DNA of 55,481 nucleotides from Minwuiaceae bacterium (GTDB taxonomy: Bacteria; Pseudomonadota; Alphaproteobacteria; Minwuiales; Minwuiaceae): NCBI GenBank assembly GCA_028278525.1, contig JANQEE010000021.1, positions 1-55,481 on the forward strand, read 5' to 3'. How positions within the stretch are numbered: the first letter of the stretch is position 1; every line of letters starts with the position of its first letter. The notes under the pieces were generated by a model. That model was not told the DNA's origin. It did not search any database and was given only the letters and a program-made list of their open reading frames with translations. Positions 38,885-47,861 of this stretch are shown in pieces. The position numbers were made by a program, and so were the translations under genes.

Positions 38885-40005
38885 CCGACACCCCAGGCAG
38901 CAAGACCGTTACCGTCAACCTCGGCGACAGACGCTACGACATTCGGATCGGGTCAGGCCTGCTTGCCTCGGCGGGCGAGGAAATCGCGTTGTTGCTGCAG
39001 CGCCCGTTCACCATCGTGATCACGGACGAGACCGTCGCGGCGCTGCACTTGAATACGCTGCAGGCCTCCCTGGAAAAGGCCGGCATCTCACACGACGCGA
39101 TCGTCCTGCCGCCGGGCGAATCATCGAAGAACTTCGCGGTCCTGGAGCAACTGACCGACAGCCTGCTGGCAAAGCAGGTAGAGCGCAGCGACGTCGTCAT
39201 CGCGCTGGGCGGCGGAGTGATCGGCGACCTGGCCGGTTTCGCCGCCAGTATGGTGAGACGCGGCATCGACTTCGTTCAGATCCCCACCACGCTGCTGGCC
39301 CAGGTCGACAGTTCGGTCGGCGGCAAGACCGGCATCAATACCCGTCACGGCAAGAACCTGATCGGCGCCTTCCATCAGCCGCAGCTGGTGATCGCCGATA
39401 TCGACCTGCTGGCCACCCTGCCGCGCCGCGAATTCCTGGCCGGATACGCCGAAGTCGTGAAGTACGGCCTGCTGGGCGACCGCGAATTCTTCGACTGGCT
39501 GGACGTAAACGCGGCAGCGCTGATCGGCGGCGACATCACGGCCAGGACCAACGCGGTCGCGGTCAGTTGCCGGACGAAGGCCCGCGTCGTCGCCGAAGAC
39601 GAACGCGAAGCCGGGGTGCGCGCCCTGCTCAATCTTGGGCATACCTTCGGACATGCCCTGGAAGCCGAAGCCAGATTCGACGGCAGGATCCTGCATGGCG
39701 AAGCGGTCGGCATCGGCGTGATCATGGCCTTCGAGCTGTCCGCCCGGTTGGGCTTTTGCCCGCCGGCGGACGCCGCCCGCGTCCGCGCGCATTTCGCCGC
39801 ATGCGGCCTGCCGACCACGGCCGCCGGCGTCGGCCTGAGCAGCGCGACGACTGAAGCGTTGATCGAGCATATGAAACAGGACAAGAAGGTGAGCCGCGGC
39901 AAACTGACGTTCGTGCTTGCCCGCGCCATCGGCGAGGCGTTCCTGACCCAGGATGTCGATATCGCCGATTTGCGAGATTTACTCGTTCGGGAGCTGGCCG
40001 CCTAA
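38881..40005 (+). CDS. aroB: 3-dehydroquinate synthase
   Basis: Cyclises DAHP to 3-dehydroquinate, step two of the shikimate pathway, with NAD and a divalent metal. The 374-residue sequence has the NAD-binding stretches (LPPGESSKNF, ALGGGVIGDLAGFAAS, IPTTLLAQVDSSVGGKTGIN) and the metal ligands in YAEVVKYGLL (Glu) and LNLGHTFGHALE (His). Length is normal. Translational coupling to aroK by the ATGA overlap is the rule in Proteobacteria. Confidence 0.97.
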   Translation: MTDTPGSKTVTVNLGDRRYDIRIGSGLLASAGEEIALLLQRPFTIVITDETVAALHLNTLQASLEKAGISHDAIVLPPGESSKNFAVLEQLTDSLLAKQVERSDVVIALGGGVIGDLAGFAASMVRRGIDFVQIPTTLLAQVDSSVGGKTGINTRHGKNLIGAFHQPQLVIADIDLLATLPRREFLAGYAEVVKYGLLGDREFFDWLDVNAAALIGGDITARTNAVAVSCRTKARVVAEDEREAGVRALLNLGHTFGHALEAEARFDGRILHGEAVGIGVIMAFELSARLGFCPPADAARVRAHFAACGLPTTAAGVGLSSATTEALIEHMKQDKKVSRGKLTFVLARAIGEAFLTQDVDIADLRDLLVRELAA

Positions 40006-40014
40006 CCGGACCGC

Positions 40015-40032
40015 GCCGGCCTGTCGGCCGGC
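40015..40032. terminator. Hairpin after aroB
   Basis: GCCGGCC (40015-40021) and GGCCGGC (40026-40032) form a perfect 7-bp stem with a TGTC loop, ten bases after the aroB stop. There is no T-run, so it is at best a weak or factor-aided terminator before the CNNM/CBS gene. Confidence 0.4.
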
Positions 40033-40078
40033 CCTAACCGCCACGATGAACACCACAAACGTGAAGGATCATTGAGAC

Positions 40079-41362
40079 ATGGAAACGGCGATGCTGTTTT
40101 CTCTGCTCGCGATATTTATCCTGCTGCTGCTTTCCGCCGTTTTCTCCGGTTCGGAGACCGCGCTGACGGCCGCGAGCCGGGCACGGATGCACGTGCTGGA
40201 ACAGGAGGGCGACCGGCGCGCCGCGATCGTCAACCGGCTCAGCCAGCGCAAGGCACGCCTGATCGGCGGCATCCTGCTGGGCAACAACCTGGTCAACATC
40301 CTGGCGTCCGCCCTGGCGACCAGCGTTCTGATTTCCGTCCTCGGCGAAGCAGGCGTCGCGGTCGCCACCCTGGTCATGACGCTGCTGGTCCTGATCTTCG
40401 CCGAGGTTTTGCCGAAAACCTACGCGCTGCACAATCCGGACCGGATGGCGCTGGCCATCGCGCCGATCATCCGGCCGGTCATATCGGTCTTTTCCCCCAT
40501 TACCAGGGCGATTCAGACGATCGTGCGGGGGACGCTGCACATGTTCGGTGTCGACATCCACGCCGCCCAGGATGTGGATGCGACGGGCGAAATTCGCGGC
40601 GCCATCCAGCTCCACACCCAGGAAGGCGCGATGGTGAAAGCCGACCGGGACATGCTGGATTCGATTCTCGAACTGGACGAGGTCCAGGTGGCCGAGGTCA
40701 TGATCCACCGCTCCAGCATGGCGATGATCGATGCCGGCGAGCCCGCCGAAACCGTCGTCGCCCAGGTGCTGGACAGTCCCTACACACGAATTCCCATATG
40801 GAAGGGGGAGCCCGAGAACATTATCGGAATCCTGCATTCCAAGGATCTGCTGCGCGCGCTGTCCGCGGCGCAGGGCGCGCCCGAAAAGATCGACATCGCC
40901 GCCATCGCCGCGACACCGTGGTTCGTGCCGGAGACGACGACGCTACGCGAGCAGCTCAACGCCTTCCGCGAGCGCCACGCCCATTTCGCGCTGGTCGTCG
41001 ACGAATACGGCGCGCTGATGGGCCTGGTGACACTGGAGGATATCCTGGAAGAAATCGTCGGTGAGATCAGCGACGAGCACGATGTCACGGTGACCGGCGT
41101 CGAAGCCCAGGCGGACGGCACCTTCATCGTCGACGGCGCGGTCACCATCCGCGACCTGAACCGGCAGTTCGACTGGGACCTGCCGGACGAAGAAGCAACC
41201 ACCATCGCCGGCCTTGTCATCCACGAGGCGCGGGTGATCCCCGAGGTCTCCCAGGTGTTCAGCTTCCACGGCTACAAGTTCGAGATCCTGGGCCGGCGCA
41301 AGAACCGGATTTCCGCCCTGCGGATCACGGCGCCGCAAGTCACGGAAGAAGAAGAAAGTTAG
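40079..41362 (+). CDS. HlyC/CorC family (CNNM-CBS) membrane protein
   Basis: A 427-residue protein of the CorB/YfjD type, linked to magnesium or divalent-cation export in the family. The N-terminal CNNM domain has about four membrane segments (residues 5-150) with FSGSETALTAASRARMH and IFAEVLPKTYALHNPDR. A CBS pair follows (about 200-335, VMIHRSSMAMIDAGE, HFALVVDEYGALMGLVTLEDILEEIVGEI), and the C-terminal CorC_HlyC domain ends at about 420. The name hemolysin C is historical. It follows aroB by 73 bases and is convergent with bolA. Confidence 0.9.
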   Translation: METAMLFSLLAIFILLLLSAVFSGSETALTAASRARMHVLEQEGDRRAAIVNRLSQRKARLIGGILLGNNLVNILASALATSVLISVLGEAGVAVATLVMTLLVLIFAEVLPKTYALHNPDRMALAIAPIIRPVISVFSPITRAIQTIVRGTLHMFGVDIHAAQDVDATGEIRGAIQLHTQEGAMVKADRDMLDSILELDEVQVAEVMIHRSSMAMIDAGEPAETVVAQVLDSPYTRIPIWKGEPENIIGILHSKDLLRALSAAQGAPEKIDIAAIAATPWFVPETTTLREQLNAFRERHAHFALVVDEYGALMGLVTLEDILEEIVGEISDEHDVTVTGVEAQADGTFIVDGAVTIRDLNRQFDWDLPDEEATTIAGLVIHEARVIPEVSQVFSFHGYKFEILGRRKNRISALRITAPQVTEEEES

Positions 41363-41375
41363 TCAGGTCAATTGG

Positions 41376-41648
41376 TTATTTATCTTCGGCAGGCGCAATC
41401 GTCTTCAGGGCCAGCGCGTGGACCGGGCCGGCCAGCTCTTCCGCCAGCGCCGAATAGACCTGGCGCTGACGCGCCACCCGGCCGAGACCGTCGAACGCCG
41501 CGCTGACGATTTCGACCCGGAAATGGGTCTCGCCCTCGGGCCGGGCGCCGACATGCCCCTCATGCAGATGAGACTCGTCGACGATCTCCAGCCGGCTGGG
41601 CGCGAACGCATCCGTCAGTTTCGATCGAATAGCCGATTCGACCCGCAT
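41376..41648 (-). CDS. bolA: BolA family protein
   Basis: A 90-residue BolA. The family works with monothiol glutaredoxins in iron-sulfur trafficking and in regulation of morphology. The conserved KLTDAFAPSRLEIVDESHLHEGHVGARPEGETHF contains the His ligand region and the helix-turn VSAAFDGLGRVARQRQVYSAL. The ATG at 41648 has GGGAGAGGGAC just upstream; an in-frame TTG six codons earlier is within that ribosome binding site. In Alphaproteobacteria bolA stands divergent from the dnaJ-like, cobS, cobT cluster, but here an XRE gene lies between. Confidence 0.92.
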   Translation of the reverse strand: MRVESAIRSKLTDAFAPSRLEIVDESHLHEGHVGARPEGETHFRVEIVSAAFDGLGRVARQRQVYSALAEELAGPVHALALKTIAPAEDK

Positions 41649-41810
41649 CGGTCCCTCTCCCTGCAAAATCCGTCCACGCCAAGGATTTGACGCCCTGACG
41701 AGCCCCTGTCAAGCGGGCCTCAAAAAAAGCCAATTTGGAAGTTCTTTTGCCGGCTCAATGGGTTCCGAAGCCGATTGTCACAGATTTGCCCCCCGAAAAT
41801 CGCCCGCCGA

Positions 41811-41857
41811 TTGCTACGTACGTAATTCGCCCTAGTATCAAAGCGAGAAAAACTAGG
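41811..41857 (+). promoter_or_regulatory. Candidate promoter and operator for the XRE regulator gene
   Basis: In the low-GC gap 41667-41917, TTGCTA (41811-41816) and TAGTAT (41833-41838) sit 16 bases apart. A spaced inverted repeat CCTAGT (41831-41836) and ACTAGG (41852-41857) overlaps the -10, a position suited to autoregulation by the XRE protein. A second -10-like TATAAA is at 41859-41864. Confidence 0.35.
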
Positions 41858-41917
41858 TTATAAATCGCTTCGGGATCGGGGCTGACCCTACGCCACAGTT
41901 GTCTTCAGAGAGGCATT

Positions 41918-42346
41918 ATGAGCGCACCGACCCCCTTACGTGCAGAACCCGAGAGTTCCAACCTGATCATGCGGGCCAAAGAGGTCGACCGTTTCGTCGG
42001 TTCCCGCATCCGGGAACGCCGCGTCATGCTGGGCCTGACCCAGCAGCAAATGGCGGAGCTGATCGGGGTGACCTACCAGCAGGCCCACAAATACGAACGC
42101 GGCGTCAACCGGATATCGGCCGGCCGCCTGTTCGGCATCGGCAACGCATTGGGCGTGCCGGTAACCTATTTCTTCGACGGGCTCGCCGAAGGTTTGGATC
42201 CCGAATTGTCGTCGCGGCAACGCATGTGCCTGGAACTAGCCCGGAATTTCATGCATATCGGCAACGAGCGTCATCAGGAAGCGTTAAGCAACCTGGCGCG
42301 CATTCTGGCCGATAGCGACAGCAACAACATGCCGGAATCGATCTGA
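41918..42346 (+). CDS. XRE family transcriptional regulator
   Basis: A 142-residue DNA-binding protein. The Cro/C1 helix-turn-helix spans about 29-85 (IRERRVMLGLTQQQMAELIGVTYQQAHKYERGVNRIS), followed by GRLFGIGNALGVPVTYFFDGL and a short C-terminal helix. This layout is common in Alphaproteobacteria, including stress and developmental regulators related to the SinR-like group. It has its own low-GC upstream region and is followed by the J-domain gene 66 bases on. The target genes are unknown. Confidence 0.88.
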   Translation: MSAPTPLRAEPESSNLIMRAKEVDRFVGSRIRERRVMLGLTQQQMAELIGVTYQQAHKYERGVNRISAGRLFGIGNALGVPVTYFFDGLAEGLDPELSSRQRMCLELARNFMHIGNERHQEALSNLARILADSDSNNMPESI

Positions 42347-42412
42347 GGCAAGCGGAAGCGAACCGGCGGGGCGCGGCTTGCAACGGCCTCAGGCCCTGCC
42401 CATACTCGGTGA

Positions 42413-42997
42413 ATGAGACCGAGAAAAAGCCCGCCGGCTTCTCAGGACCATGGCGAAAACGCGCGCACGCCCGGACTCTGCAATTATCCGGGATGTGAAT
42501 GCGACGGTACGTTTCGCGCCCCGCGAACGCGGACAAAGTCCGACGGTTTCTATTGGTTCTGCCTGGACCATGTCCGCGCCTACAACAAGGCGTGGGACTA
42601 TTTCGCGGGCATGACCAGGGAACAGATCGAGAAATTTCAGCGTGACGTGTCGACCTGGCACCGGCCGACCTGGCCGCTCGGCAGCAATCCGGACCTCCGG
42701 AATGGACTGGAGAATATGGACGACCTGTTCGGCATGATGGGCGGTGCCGAAGCCAAGCCCGCCGGCGGCGTGGAAAACGGGCACGACGGCCCCGCCGGTG
42801 TCCCGCCGGACCAGCGCCGGGCCCTCGAAACGCTGAATTTGGAGGCCCGGGTCAGCTTGCAACAGATCAAGACTCGGTATAAGCAACTGGTAAAGCGCTT
42901 TCACCCCGATGCGAATGGTGGCGATCCAGCCGCGGAAGAGCGCTTGAAGGAGATTAATCAGGCCTACGAGTTCCTTATGTCCTGCGGTTATTCGTGA
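42413..42997 (+). CDS. J-domain protein with N-terminal cysteine cluster
   Basis: A 194-residue DnaJ-like co-chaperone of the C-terminal-J type found before cobS in Alphaproteobacteria. The J domain (about 135-194) has the DnaK-activating HPD at 164-166 in KRFHPDANGGDP and ends LKEINQAYEFLMS. The N-terminal third has C23, C28, C30, C50 and H53, a likely zinc site. Between is a Gly-rich linker. There is no classical zinc-finger or substrate domain. It probably recruits DnaK to a specific client, perhaps the cobaltochelatase made from the next genes, which is inference from the arrangement. Confidence 0.88.
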   Translation: MRPRKSPPASQDHGENARTPGLCNYPGCECDGTFRAPRTRTKSDGFYWFCLDHVRAYNKAWDYFAGMTREQIEKFQRDVSTWHRPTWPLGSNPDLRNGLENMDDLFGMMGGAEAKPAGGVENGHDGPAGVPPDQRRALETLNLEARVSLQQIKTRYKQLVKRFHPDANGGDPAAEERLKEINQAYEFLMSCGYS

Positions 42998-43042
42998 GTA
43001 GCCGCGCTCGGCAGAGCCGCCAAATTAAGTACGGATGATCCG

Positions 43043-44056
43043 ATGACCGCAGTGCAAACCGCCGGCGACCGGTCCGCGTTGCCAAGCCTGCCCGATAGCC
43101 AGCCCGACATAAAAGTGTCGGTGCGCCAGACCTTCGGGATCGACAGCGATCTCGAGGTGCCGGGCTTTTCCGAAACCACGGAATATGTGCCCGACCTAGA
43201 TCAGGCCTATCTGTTCGATCACGACACGACGCTGGCCATCGTCGCCGGCTTTGCGCACAACCGCCGAGTCATGATCCAGGGTTATCACGGCACAGGTAAG
43301 TCGACCCATATCGAGCAGGTTGCCGCGCGGCTCAACTGGCCCTGCATCCGGGTCAACCTGGACAGCCATATCAGCCGGATCGATCTGATCGGCAAGGACG
43401 CCATCGTGCTGCGCGACGGCCAGCAGGTGACCGAATTCCGTGAAGGCATCCTGCCCTGGTGCCTGCAATCGCCGATGGCGCTGGTGTTCGACGAATACGA
43501 TGCCGGCCGGCCGGACGTGATGTTCGTAATCCAGCGCGTGCTGGAAGCCGAGGGCAAGATGACCCTGCTGGACCAGAACCGGGTGCTCTATCCGAACAAG
43601 GCGTTCCGCCTGTTCGCGACGACCAACACCGTCGGCCTGGGCGACACCACCGGCCTGTATCACGGCACGCAGCAGATCAACCAGGGCCAGATGGACCGCT
43701 GGAACATCGTGACCACCCTGAACTATCTGCCGCACGACGCCGAGGTGGACATCGTTCTGGCCAAATCGCCGGGCTACGACACCGAGGAAGGGCGCAAGCG
43801 CCTGAGCGCCATGGTCAATGTCGCGGACCTTTCGCGGTCCGGCTTCATGGCCGGCGATATTTCGACCGTGATGTCGCCGCGCACGGTGATCACCTGGGCC
43901 GAGAACGCCGAGATCTTCAACGACATCGGCTTCGCCTTCCGCGTGACGTTCCTGAACAAATGCGACGAGGTGGAGCGGCCGGTGGTGGCCGAGTACTACC
44001 AGCGCTGCTTCGGCGAGGATCTGCCGGAATCGGCCGCCAACGTGACGATGTCCTGA
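43043..44056 (+). CDS. cobS: Aerobic cobaltochelatase subunit CobS
   Basis: The AAA+ ATPase (MoxR group) that with CobT and CobN inserts cobalt into hydrogenobyrinate diamide in aerobic vitamin B12 synthesis. The 337-residue sequence has Walker [10 protein letters not shown] (80-88), Walker [10 protein letters not shown], the sensor [13 protein letters not shown] and the CobS-specific [17 protein letters not shown] start. Length is normal. It is followed by cobT after 19 bases. The large subunit cobN is not in the window, and no B12 riboswitch is visible upstream. Confidence 0.96.
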   Translation: MTAVQTAGDRSALPSLPDSQPDIKVSVRQTFGIDSDLEVPGFSETTEYVPDLDQAYLFDHDTTLAIVAGFAHNRRVMIQGYHGTGKSTHIEQVAARLNWPCIRVNLDSHISRIDLIGKDAIVLRDGQQVTEFREGILPWCLQSPMALVFDEYDAGRPDVMFVIQRVLEAEGKMTLLDQNRVLYPNKAFRLFATTNTVGLGDTTGLYHGTQQINQGQMDRWNIVTTLNYLPHDAEVDIVLAKSPGYDTEEGRKRLSAMVNVADLSRSGFMAGDISTVMSPRTVITWAENAEIFNDIGFAFRVTFLNKCDEVERPVVAEYYQRCFGEDLPESAANVTMS

Positions 44057-44075
44057 CCCGACGGCGTGACGCACG

Positions 44076-45947
44076 ATGAGCAAGGCGGAAGGTCGCACCG
44101 AGCCCTTTAAGCGGGCCGTCGCCGCCGCGGCGCGGGCCATGGCGGACGACAAGGAGCTGGATGTCAGCTACGGCCCGGAAACGCCGGGCCTGCGCGGCAA
44201 ACAGATGCGGCTGCCTGCCCCCGACCGCGAGTTGCCGGCCGAGGAAATCGGCCAGGTCAGGGGCGTCGCCGATTCCCTGGCGTTGCGGCTGCGTCACCAC
44301 GACCGACAACTGCACGAACGCCTGTTGCCGGGCAGCGGCGCGGCGCGCTCCATCTTCGAGGCCGTCGAGCAGTCCCGCGTCGAATCGATCGGCGCCCGGT
44401 CGATGATCGGCGTCGCCCAGAACCTGGACGCGGCGTTGGAAGAACGCTGCAGGACCCGGGGATACAGCCGGATTCAGCATCAGTCGGACGCGCCGCTGGC
44501 CGACGTGCTGGGCCTGTTGGTGCGGGAACGGCTGACGGGCACAAAGCTGCCGGAATCGGCGCGCGCCATGGTCGACCTCTGGCGCGAGGAAATCGAGACC
44601 AAAGGCGGCCGCGACCTGACCGAACTGGTGCAATGCATGGGCGATCAGGAATCGTTCGCCCATGCCGTGCGGCAGTTGATCAACGACCTCGGCTTCGGCG
44701 AGGACGAGACCGGCGACATGTCGGAAGACGACCCATCCGGCGACGACGATCAGGACAATAATTCCGGCGAATCCGGAGAGGGCGACCAGGGCGATGCGGC
44801 CAGCGCCACCGCGATGGGCGGCGAACAGGCGGAGATGGACGACGGGTCCGGCGACGACGCGACCGAGGCCGAGGCCGGCCTGGCCAGCGAAGAGCAGATT
44901 GAAGGCGCGGGCGAGGAAGCCGGCAAGGGCAAGCGCCCGAACTACCCCGATTTCATGCAGAACGATCCGAATGCCAGGCCCTATCAGGCATTCACGACCG
45001 AGTTCGACGAGGTGATCGGCGCCGTCGACCTGTGCGACAGCGAGGAGCTGACGCGGCTCCGCTCGCATCTCGACCAGCAACTGCATCATTTGCAGAGCGT
45101 GATCGGCCGACTGGCCAACCGCTTACAGCGCAAGCTGATGGCCAAGCAGAGCCGATCCTGGGAGTTCGACCTGGACGAGGGCATGCTGGATACGGCGAGG
45201 CTGGCCCGCGTCGTCGCCAACCCGGTCCTGCCGCTCACCTTCAAGCAGGAAAAAGAGACCGACTTCCGCGACACCGTCGTGACGCTGCTGATCGACAATT
45301 CGGGCTCGATGCGAGGCCGCCCGATTACCGTCGCGGCGATGTGCGCCGACATCCTGGCCCGCACTCTGGAACGCTGCGCCGTCAAGGTCGAGATCCTGGG
45401 CTTCACGACACGCGCCTGGAAAGGCGGCCAGTCGCGCGAGAAATGGCTGTCGGAAGGCAAGCCGGCCAATCCCGGCCGGCTGAACGACCTGCGCCACATC
45501 GTCTATAAGGCGGCGGACGCGCCGTGGCGGCGGGCCCGCAAGAACCTGGGCCTGATGCTGCGCGAAGGCCTGCTGAAGGAAAACATCGACGGCGAGGCGC
45601 TGCTGTGGGCGCATACGCGCCTGCTGGCCCGGCCGGAGCAACGGCGCATTCTGATGGTGATCTCCGACGGCGCGCCGGTCGACGATTCGACCTTGTCGGT
45701 CAATCCCGGCAACTATCTGGACCGGCATTTGCGGCAGATGATCCAGTGGATCGAGGCCCGGTCCGAGGTGGAGCTGGTCGCCATCGGCATCGGCCACGAC
45801 GTAACCCGCTATTACCGGCGGGCCGTCACGATCGTCGATGCCGAACAGCTTGGCGGGGCGATGCTGGAAAAACTCGCCGAACTGTTCGACGACGAAGCAC
45901 CGATGGTTTTGCAACAGAACATGCGGCCACGGCGCCGCGCCGGATAG
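44076..45947 (+). CDS. cobT: Aerobic cobaltochelatase subunit CobT
   Basis: The VWA-domain partner of CobS in the cobaltochelatase complex. The 623-residue sequence has an N-terminal CobT domain (about 1-205), a strongly acidic linker (about 205-290, rich in Asp, Glu, Gly), and a C-terminal von Willebrand A domain whose MIDAS motif is DNSGSMRG at about 406-413. The C-terminus [20 protein letters not shown] is typical. The acidic linker is normal for CobT. A four-gene transcription unit with the J-domain gene and cobS is likely if the XRE gene reads through. Confidence 0.95.
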   Translation: MSKAEGRTEPFKRAVAAAARAMADDKELDVSYGPETPGLRGKQMRLPAPDRELPAEEIGQVRGVADSLALRLRHHDRQLHERLLPGSGAARSIFEAVEQSRVESIGARSMIGVAQNLDAALEERCRTRGYSRIQHQSDAPLADVLGLLVRERLTGTKLPESARAMVDLWREEIETKGGRDLTELVQCMGDQESFAHAVRQLINDLGFGEDETGDMSEDDPSGDDDQDNNSGESGEGDQGDAASATAMGGEQAEMDDGSGDDATEAEAGLASEEQIEGAGEEAGKGKRPNYPDFMQNDPNARPYQAFTTEFDEVIGAVDLCDSEELTRLRSHLDQQLHHLQSVIGRLANRLQRKLMAKQSRSWEFDLDEGMLDTARLARVVANPVLPLTFKQEKETDFRDTVVTLLIDNSGSMRGRPITVAAMCADILARTLERCAVKVEILGFTTRAWKGGQSREKWLSEGKPANPGRLNDLRHIVYKAADAPWRRARKNLGLMLREGLLKENIDGEALLWAHTRLLARPEQRRILMVISDGAPVDDSTLSVNPGNYLDRHLRQMIQWIEARSEVELVAIGIGHDVTRYYRRAVTIVDAEQLGGAMLEKLAELFDDEAPMVLQQNMRPRRRAG

Positions 45948-46027
45948 AACCGACCGGGAGCGCAGGCGCGCTTGGACAAGCAGCTCTCCGTTTCAGCCGT
46001 TATCAGTGCCAGGCGACTGAGCGTTTG

Positions 46028-46140
46028 CCCATCCTTCGAGACGCCTGCTGTGCAGGCTCCTCAGGATGAGGTCGTCATGTTGTCAAAGAATTAGCCCTCA
46101 TGCTGAGGAGCGTTCGAAGAACGCGTCTCGAAGCATCCCG
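46028..46140. repeat. Paired palindromic (REP-like) element
   Basis: Two imperfectly complementary arms (46028-46079 and 46095-46140) lie in the convergent gap between cobT and the monooxygenase gene. Each arm contains TTCGAGACGC, a small inner hairpin (CCTG-CTGTG-CAGG in one, GTTC-TTC-GAAC in the other), GCTCCTCAG and ATGAGG, in opposite orientations. This consensus (CTTCGAGACGC ... GCTCCTCAGGATGAGG) is one I recall as a dispersed palindromic unit of alphaproteobacterial genomes. The cruciform would be about 110 bases long. Confidence 0.8.
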
Positions 46141-46171
46141 GCCACTAAGCGACGACTTTCTTGGCAACCGA

Positions 46172-47674
46172 CTAGCGGTAGTTGAGCGTACCGTCTTCCA
46201 GGTCGGTGTTGGGAATCTGGTCCTTCTCCGTGTAGTAGTCCTGGCTGAAGATCCAGGGCTCCCGGTCGCCCTGTTTCGGCATGATGTGCATCTTGCGCAC
46301 CAGATAGCCGGCATTGAAGTTGTCGTCCTGGATGAACGGCAGCGCCGGCATGTCCTTGTCGGACTCCCGCAGTTGCGGGGTGACGACCTTGGCACCCTTG
46401 GCGTCCATATGTTTGAGCAGACGGCAGACGAACTCCGACACCAGGTCGGCGCGCATGGTCCAGCTCGTCCTCAAGTAACCGAACACCCAGGCCATGTTGG
46501 GCACGCCCGTGAACAGGATGCCGCGGTGCCCCCAGCAGTCGGCGAAGTTCAGCGGTTTGTCGTTGATGACGAACTCGATATCGCCGAGCGCCGACAGATT
46601 GAAGCCGGTTGCGGTGACGATGATATCGGCCTCCAGTTCGTCGCCGGAGGTCACCAGGATGCCTTTTTCGGTAAAGGTCTCGATCTGGTCGGTCACCACA
46701 GACGCCTTGCCGGCATTGATGGCTTGAAACAGATCGCCGTCGGGGACAACGGCCAAACGTTGACGCCATGGCCGATAGCTGGGTGTGAAGTGTTTATCCA
46801 CGTCGAACTCGGTGCCGAGGTACAGACGCGCGCCGGCGATCAGTTCCTGCTTCAACGCGTCCGCGTCCTCGAACGACCGCTGGGTGATGATCTTCTGGTC
46901 GAGCAGAATCTTCTGCCGGACGATTTCGTGCGTCCACTCGTCCGGAATATCCAGCTCGCGCAGCATATCGGCCACTTCGTGGCTGTTCGGTCGCGCGAAA
47001 AAGTAGGTCGGCGAGCGCTGCAGCATGGTGACGTGTTCGGCGTCTTTCGCCATCGCCGGTATCAGTGTCGCCGCGGTGGCGCCGGAGCCGATGACCACGA
47101 CCTTCTTGTCCTTATAGTCCAGGTCGTCCGGCCATGTCTGCGGATGCACGATCGGCCCCTGGAACCGGTCCATGCCCGGGAAGTCCGGCGTGTAGCCTTC
47201 GGAATGCCGGTAGTAGCCCTGGCACATCCACAGGAAGTTGCAGGTGAACCGAACGGTTTCGTCCGTATCTCCGCGCCGCACCTCCAGCGTCCACAGCTTT
47301 TCCTGGTCGGACCAGGTGGCGCGCTTGACCTCATGCCGATAGCGGATGTGCCGACGGATGTCCTGCTCGTCCAACACTTCGTTGAGATAATCCAGGATCG
47401 CCTCGGCCGAGGCGATGGGTACCCCGGTCCAGGGCTTCCACTTGTAGCCGAAGGTGAAGAGGTCGCTGTCCGACCGGATGCCAGGGAACTTGTGGGTATG
47501 CCAGGTACCGCCAAAGCTCTCCTGCGTTTCCAACAGGACAAAACTCTTATCGGGGCATTCCTGCTGGAGGTAATAGGCCGCATCGATGCCGGAAATTCCG
47601 GCCCCGACAATCAGCACATCGACGTGCTCGGCGGTCTGTTGGGTGTCATGGATCGTATCGGCGGCTGCGCTCAT
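46172..47674 (-). CDS. Flavin-containing monooxygenase of the Baeyer-Villiger type
   Basis: A 500-residue FAD- and NADPH-dependent monooxygenase. The FAD-binding GAGISG is near 24-29, the signature FxGxxxHxxxWP is exact at 171-182 (FQGPIVHPQTWP), and the NADPH-binding VVVIGSGATAATLIPA follows at 192. A second FAD/NAD loop region covers about 340-370 (ILVTSGDELEADIIVTATGF). It would insert oxygen into ketones or oxidise sulfides; the substrate is not known. An inverted repeat TTTTGC-N6-GCAAAA (47712-47729) lies in its leader. Downstream is the REP-like element, upstream on the same strand the MmyB-type regulator, a likely controller. Confidence 0.9.
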   Translation of the reverse strand: MSAAADTIHDTQQTAEHVDVLIVGAGISGIDAAYYLQQECPDKSFVLLETQESFGGTWHTHKFPGIRSDSDLFTFGYKWKPWTGVPIASAEAILDYLNEVLDEQDIRRHIRYRHEVKRATWSDQEKLWTLEVRRGDTDETVRFTCNFLWMCQGYYRHSEGYTPDFPGMDRFQGPIVHPQTWPDDLDYKDKKVVVIGSGATAATLIPAMAKDAEHVTMLQRSPTYFFARPNSHEVADMLRELDIPDEWTHEIVRQKILLDQKIITQRSFEDADALKQELIAGARLYLGTEFDVDKHFTPSYRPWRQRLAVVPDGDLFQAINAGKASVVTDQIETFTEKGILVTSGDELEADIIVTATGFNLSALGDIEFVINDKPLNFADCWGHRGILFTGVPNMAWVFGYLRTSWTMRADLVSEFVCRLLKHMDAKGAKVVTPQLRESDKDMPALPFIQDDNFNAGYLVRKMHIMPKQGDREPWIFSQDYYTEKDQIPNTDLEDGTLNYR

Positions 47675-47711
47675 GAACTACTCGTCCCTCCATCGCCATC
47701 GGCGTTAAGTC

Positions 47712-47729
47712 TTTTGCCTGACAGCAAAA
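47712..47729. repeat. Inverted repeat in the monooxygenase gene leader
   Basis: TTTTGC (47712-47717), CTGACA and GCAAAA (47724-47729) form a perfect 6-6-6 inverted repeat, about 38 bases before the monooxygenase ATG. It could be an operator. It differs from the AATGG repeat upstream of the regulator gene. Confidence 0.4.
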
Positions 47730-47861
47730 TTAATACCGGCCCCGCGGCGCCCTGGAGCGTATTGCACCCCGGCACCTGGAGCCATAGGCAATATAGCATA
47801 GTGGAGAATCTAAAGGGGCCGCGCCCGGCGCCCCTTGATATGGATCATCTGCGAGGGGCCG

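Noticed and set aside
42347..43042. Cobalamin riboswitch before cobS
   Set aside because: The gaps before the J-domain gene and cobS are 66 and 45 bases and hold no B12-box-like sequence or the needed folding space.
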